From: Amycolatopsis sp. NBC_01488
GTDB taxonomy: Bacteria; Actinomycetota; Actinomycetes; Mycobacteriales; Pseudonocardiaceae
Assembly: GCF_036227105.1 (NCBI RefSeq)
Contig: NZ_CP109434.1
Span: 8,218,501-8,282,500, forward strand
Reading direction: 5' to 3'
Length of the DNA: 64,000 nucleotides
Below, one piece after another: positions 60,812-64,000 of the stretch. The position numbers and the translations under genes were made by a program. The notes beneath the pieces were generated by a model, which had not been told where the DNA came from, ran no database searches, and worked only from the letters and a program-made list of their open reading frames with translations. Each line of letters starts with the position of its first letter. The first letter of the stretch is position 1.

Positions 60812-61462
60812 ATGGGCGCTTGGGGAAAACGGCTCGTCGCCGTGGCGGTGGCAGTGGTGGTCCTGGCCGGCGCGGCACTCGTCGCATCGGCGGTTCACCT
60901 GTTACCCCAACTGCGCAATCCGTTCGCCGAACAGACCGAGGAGCACTCCGGTCCGGTGCTGCTGCAGTCGATCGTCGAGCTTTCGCGCTACGAGGCGGCG
61001 AGCGGTTCGTTCCAGGTGGTCGTCGACATCACGACCAGCTCGGTCCTCCCCAGCTTCCTGGTGGGCAGCGACACGATGTTCATCGGCGTCGGCAAGGACA
61101 ACGCCTTCGTGGACTTCTCGCGGCTGAAGGGCAACGCGGTCCAGGTCTCCGACGACCGCTTGTCCGCCACGATCACCTTGGGGCACGCGCAACTCGAACC
61201 GGCGACCCTGGACGTCCACGAGTCCCACGTGTACGCGCAGCAGCAGGGCCTGTTCACCCGGATCAACGACTTCCTCAACGGGAACCCGAACTCCCAGCAG
61301 GCGCTCTACGAGCTCGCCCAGAAGGAGATCCAGGCCGCGGCCGCGAAGAGCTCGCTGGTGGCCGACGCGGAGCGCAACACCAAGACGATGCTGATCGGCC
61401 TGCTGCAGTCACTCGGCTTCAAGAACGTCACGGTGAACTACGCCGACAACACCGCCGGCTGA
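60812..61462 (+). CDS. DUF4230 family membrane-anchored protein
   Basis: 216 residues. An N-terminal membrane anchor (RLVAVAVAVVVLAGAALVAS, residues about 6-25) precedes an extracellular DUF4230 domain: GPVLLQSIVELSRYEAASGS, FQVVVDITTSSVLPSFLVGS, DTMFIGVGKDNAFVDFSRLK and TLDVHESHVYAQQQGLFTRI. The family is common but uncharacterised. TAATGT (60799-60804) lies seven bases before ATG 60812, indicating a leaderless transcript; the GTG at 60794 would be upstream of the transcription start. Confidence 0.85.
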   Translation: MGAWGKRLVAVAVAVVVLAGAALVASAVHLLPQLRNPFAEQTEEHSGPVLLQSIVELSRYEAASGSFQVVVDITTSSVLPSFLVGSDTMFIGVGKDNAFVDFSRLKGNAVQVSDDRLSATITLGHAQLEPATLDVHESHVYAQQQGLFTRINDFLNGNPNSQQALYELAQKEIQAAAAKSSLVADAERNTKTMLIGLLQSLGFKNVTVNYADNTAG

Positions 61463-61468
61463 GCCGGG

Positions 61469-61493
61469 CCGGCGACGTCACTGGCGTCGCCGG
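61469..61493. terminator. hairpin between converging genes
   Basis: CCGGCGACG (61469-61477) pairs with CGTCGCCGG (61485-61493) around TCACTGG, seven bases after the DUF4230 stop and ahead of the converging isomerase-like gene end. Confidence 0.65.
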
Positions 61494-61507
61494 GCCCGCC
61501 GATTCCG

Positions 61508-62281
61508 TCAGAAGCCGGGGAACACCCGGCGCAGGTCGTCGAGCGTGACCGCGCCCTCGACGGTGACGCCCTGGTCGTACGGCGCCTTGAGACGGCCGCT
61601 GACCAGCCGGACGAACGCCTCCTCCGGTCCGTCGAACGTCGCCGAAGGCGACTCGAGGTGGTCCACCACGGTGACCGCGTCGTCGATCACCAGTGCGCCG
61701 CCGGGGACCGCGACGGACACCGGGTTCGCGAGTTCGGCGGGCTTGGCGAGCCAGCCCAGCATGAAGCCCACGGGACCGGCCAGGAGGTCGACCAGCACCG
61801 CGGCCGAGCCCGCGGCCACCCCGGCCTCCGGGTCGAAGGCCACGCGCACGTCCCACGAGTGGTTGGCCACCTCGTTGAGCCGCATGCCGAGTGCGGTCGC
61901 CAGCGGGACCGGCTCCGGCAGGAAGCCGAGGTCGACGGTCAGCGACGACCGCTGCTCGGGCGTGAGCGCCTCGACCGTCTCGAGCCAGCGGCCGTTGTGC
62001 TCCAGGAAGCCCTCGGCCTGCGCCCGGGGCGTGGCGGAGTCCCAGCGGGCCCAGATCGCCTGGTTGTCTTCGGCCGCCACGGTCTCCCCGAGGGCCCGGG
62101 CGATGGGCGCGCGGCCGATCTCCGCGCCGCTGCCGAGGTGGGAAAGGACCTGGGCGACGGTCCACTCCGCGGCGCCGCTGGGGGCGGCCAGCTGGTCGTC
62201 GGTGAGGGTGCGGACGAGGCCGGCGAGCGTGTCGGCCTCGGCCCGGAGGGCGGTGATCGTGCGGTCCACGAGTTGGCTCAT
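61508..62281 (-). CDS. maleylpyruvate isomerase family mycothiol-dependent enzyme
   Basis: 257 residues of the actinobacterial TIGR03083 type: an N-terminal DinB-like four-helix bundle with metal-ligand candidates in WTVAQVLSHLGSGAEIG and LNEVANHSWDVRVAFDP, followed by an SCP2/MDMPI-type C-terminal domain (PVSVAVPGGALVIDDAVTVV). These proteins use mycothiol, the actinobacterial thiol, for isomerase or transferase reactions; the substrate is unknown. ATG 62281 starts it. Confidence 0.82.
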   Translation of the reverse strand: MSQLVDRTITALRAEADTLAGLVRTLTDDQLAAPSGAAEWTVAQVLSHLGSGAEIGRAPIARALGETVAAEDNQAIWARWDSATPRAQAEGFLEHNGRWLETVEALTPEQRSSLTVDLGFLPEPVPLATALGMRLNEVANHSWDVRVAFDPEAGVAAGSAAVLVDLLAGPVGFMLGWLAKPAELANPVSVAVPGGALVIDDAVTVVDHLESPSATFDGPEEAFVRLVSGRLKAPYDQGVTVEGAVTLDDLRRVFPGF

Positions 62282-62377
62282 GCCACGCTCAACTCCCGAA
62301 CGGACCCGTGTGTTCCACGGATCACCGTGCCCGAGTGCGGTGCGCGGGACGGTGGCCCGGCAGGCTAGGTTGCCCGG

Positions 62378-62818
62378 GTGAGTCTCCTCGATGACGTCGC
62401 CGAGCGCGACGGCTGGCGGTGCTGGGTGTGCGACGAACCGGTCGACCCCGGCAGGTCGGTGAACGACCCGCGAGGGCCGAGCGTCGACAGCCGGACCGCC
62501 GATCGGAAGGCCAAGGTCGCCGAGCGGCTCGCGCACCGCGGGTGCAACACCCGCAAGGGCGCGGTCAAGGTGGTCATCGCCTGGCCGGATCGCCTGCACG
62601 TGGCCGACCCCGCGCCGCTGATCACCGTGGCCGGCCGGCTGGACCGCAAGGGCGGCCGCGAGCTGGTGGCCCGCTGCCCGACCGAGCAGGACGCCCGGGA
62701 GGCGGCGGACTGGCTGGTGGACCGGTTCTCGCGCCTGGTACCGGGCTTGCCGGTGACCGCGACCACCGAGCCGGGCGGCGGCCAGTTCCTGGTCATCCTG
62801 GCCACCGGCCGCCGCTGA
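62378..62818 (+). CDS. HNH-nuclease-like zinc protein
   Basis: 146 residues. A Cys pair (GWRCWVCDEP) and a downstream AHRGCNTRKG give the outline of an HNH/zinc-finger nuclease (CxxC ... HxxCN), but the central DH of the HNH motif is VDSRTADRKAK, so the catalytic His is missing and nuclease activity is doubtful. The C-terminal half (DAREAADWLVDRFSRLVPGL) is an unrelated alpha/beta tail. The GTG start follows TAGGTT by six bases, implying a leaderless message. Confidence 0.6.
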   Translation: MSLLDDVAERDGWRCWVCDEPVDPGRSVNDPRGPSVDSRTADRKAKVAERLAHRGCNTRKGAVKVVIAWPDRLHVADPAPLITVAGRLDRKGGRELVARCPTEQDAREAADWLVDRFSRLVPGLPVTATTEPGGGQFLVILATGRR

Positions 62819-62852
62819 GCCGTAGACCCTCCGGCGGTCACCGTGGTAGAAG

Positions 62853-62866
62853 TAGAACGTGTTTCA
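62853..62866. promoter_or_regulatory. KstR operator
   Basis: TAGAACGTGTTTCA fits the KstR consensus TnnAACnnGTTnnA at every fixed position. It lies 32 bases before the fadD17-like start. KstR is the TetR repressor of the upper cholesterol/steroid catabolic regulon in actinobacteria, released by a steroid-CoA. Confidence 0.8.
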
Positions 62867-62897
62867 CTTCCGACCACGGCTGCGGGGAGGTGCGCGG

Positions 62898-64000
62898 GTG
62901 AGCGTCCCGACGGTGACCGAGCTGCTGCTGGCCCGCGCCGGGGACGAGCGGCCGGGCCTGCGGTTCGAAGACGAGACGTACTCGTGGGCCGAGCACGTCC
63001 GGGCTTCGGCCCGCCACGCGGCCAGCCTCCGGGCGACGTTGCGCCCGGACGAACCGCCCCACGTCGGCATCCTGGCCGACAACGTGCCGGCGTTCTCCGT
63101 CCTCTTGGGCGCCTGCGCGTTCGCCGGGGCGGTGCTGGTCGGGCTCAACCCCACCCGGCGCGGTGCGGCCCTCGCGCGGGACGTCCGGCTCGCCGACTGC
63201 CAGGTCGTGCTCGCCGAGCGGAAGTACCGGCCCCTGCTGGAAGGCCTGGACCTCGGCGGGATCGCCGTGCGGGACCTGGCATCGTGGCCACCGCCGGCGG
63301 ACGACCCGATCGAGCCCGTCCCGGCGTCGGCGGACGACCTGCTCATGCTGATCTTCACCTCCGGCACCAGCGGCGACCCGAAGGCCGTGCGCTGCACCCA
63401 CGGCAAGATCGCGTTTCCCGGCGCGATGCTCGCCCAGCGCTTCGGACTGTCCACATCGGACACCGTCTACGTCACGATGCCGATGTTCCACTCCAACGCC
63501 GTCATGGCCGGCTGGGCGGTCGGGCTCGCGGCCGGCGCGGGCATCGCCCTGCGCCGCCGGTTCTCCGCTTCCGGCTTCCTGCCCGACGTCCGGAAGTTCG
63601 GCGCGACCTACGCCAACTACGTCGGCAAGCCACTGTCCTATGTGGTCGCCACTCCCCCGCGCCCGGACGACGCGGACAACCCCCTGCGCCTCGTCTACGG
63701 GAACGAAGGGGCGAGCGCGGACCTGGCCGCGTTCGGGAAACGCTTCGGCTGCAAGGTCGTCGACGCGTTCGGCTCCACCGAGGGCGGCGTGGGGTTCGCC
63801 CGCACCGACGACACGCCGCCCGGCTCACTGGGCAGGCCGGCCGAGGACGTGGCCATCCTGCACCCGCACACCGGCCGCCCGTGCCCGCCCGCCGCGTTCG
63901 ATGCCGGCGGCCACCTGCTCAACGCCGAGGAAGCCGTCGGCGAACTGGTCAACACCGCGGGCGCCGGCTGGTTCGCCGGGTACTACCGTGACCCCGCGGC
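62898..64000 (+). CDS. fadD17: acyl-CoA synthetase, FadD17-like, 3' truncated
   Basis: The frame runs off the right edge; 367 residues are present. AMP-ligase motifs are FTSGTSGDPKAVRCTHGK (about residue 153), PMFHSNAVMAGWAVG, YGNEGAS and DAFGSTEGGVGFARTDD. The sequence follows mycobacterial FadD17 closely, including GLNPTRRGAALARDV and GATYANYVGKPLSYV. FadD17 is tied to steroid side-chain CoA activation, and the KstR box upstream agrees. GTG 62898 has GGGGAGG seven bases before it. Downstream steroid genes (such as acyl-CoA dehydrogenases) would be expected just beyond the window. Confidence 0.9.
   Translation, partial: MSVPTVTELLLARAGDERPGLRFEDETYSWAEHVRASARHAASLRATLRPDEPPHVGILADNVPAFSVLLGACAFAGAVLVGLNPTRRGAALARDVRLADCQVVLAERKYRPLLEGLDLGGIAVRDLASWPPPADDPIEPVPASADDLLMLIFTSGTSGDPKAVRCTHGKIAFPGAMLAQRFGLSTSDTVYVTMPMFHSNAVMAGWAVGLAAGAGIALRRRFSASGFLPDVRKFGATYANYVGKPLSYVVATPPRPDDADNPLRLVYGNEGASADLAAFGKRFGCKVVDAFGSTEGGVGFARTDDTPPGSLGRPAEDVAILHPHTGRPCPPAAFDAGGHLLNAEEAVGELVNTAGAGWFAGYYRDPA

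Overview
This is a 64-kb chromosomal window from a high-GC actinomycete, most likely a Pseudonocardiales member such as Amycolatopsis. That assignment is inferred from gene content: a mycofactocin gene (mftD), furA-katG, a mini type VII secretion cluster, a textbook KstR box before a fadD17-like ligase, dense GTG starts, ATGA/GTGA start-stop overlaps and many leaderless starts. I see no rRNA, tRNA, CRISPR array, transposase or integrase.

Layout. 0-26.9 kb is ordinary accessory metabolism in small divergent units, each a regulator facing its target: mftD end, MerR/methyltransferase, amidohydrolase/Lrp, a secreted GH3 glucosidase facing a PL7 lyase, LLM oxidoreductase, acyl-CoA dehydrogenase, furA-katG, a ChrB-like regulator with an MFS pump, TetR/aldo-keto reductase, SDR/LysR, a GlxA-type regulator, an overlapping RHH-VOC-MFS operon, and two TetR units controlling an SDR and an MFS permease. 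Most intergenic gaps hold a recognisable palindrome.

26.8-40.2 kb is the unusual part. It holds a frameshifted MarR gene, a fragment of an FAD monooxygenase, a YbaB/WXG100 operon whose last gene is broken, an intact osmoprotectant-type ABC system in which permease, ATPase and second permease form one polypeptide, and a minus-strand operon encoding a contractile-tail sheath-like protein, a tube-like protein, two proteins of unknown function and a GH25 remnant, all directly downstream of a large LuxR-type (LAL) regulator. No capsid, portal, terminase, baseplate or AAA+ gene accompanies the tail-like genes. At least five reading-frame lesions fall in this 13-kb stretch, while I found none elsewhere apart from the truncated permease at 48.2 kb.

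43-64 kb returns to lipid and polysaccharide metabolism: an SDR-LLM-acyl ligase catabolic operon facing a TetR, a PfkB kinase next to a truncated NCS1 permease, a ferredoxin-type reductase plus fatty-acid desaturase behind a large palindrome and a 20-codon leader ORF, a two-gene membrane/cytosol operon of unknown function, a secreted GH54 arabinofuranosidase with two ricin-type lectin domains, a BTAD-NACHT-membrane regulator with a 34-codon coupled ORF, a DUF4230 protein, and the KstR-box-controlled fadD17-like ligase that runs off the right edge. Long ORFs in GC-rich antisense frames were discarded as shadows.
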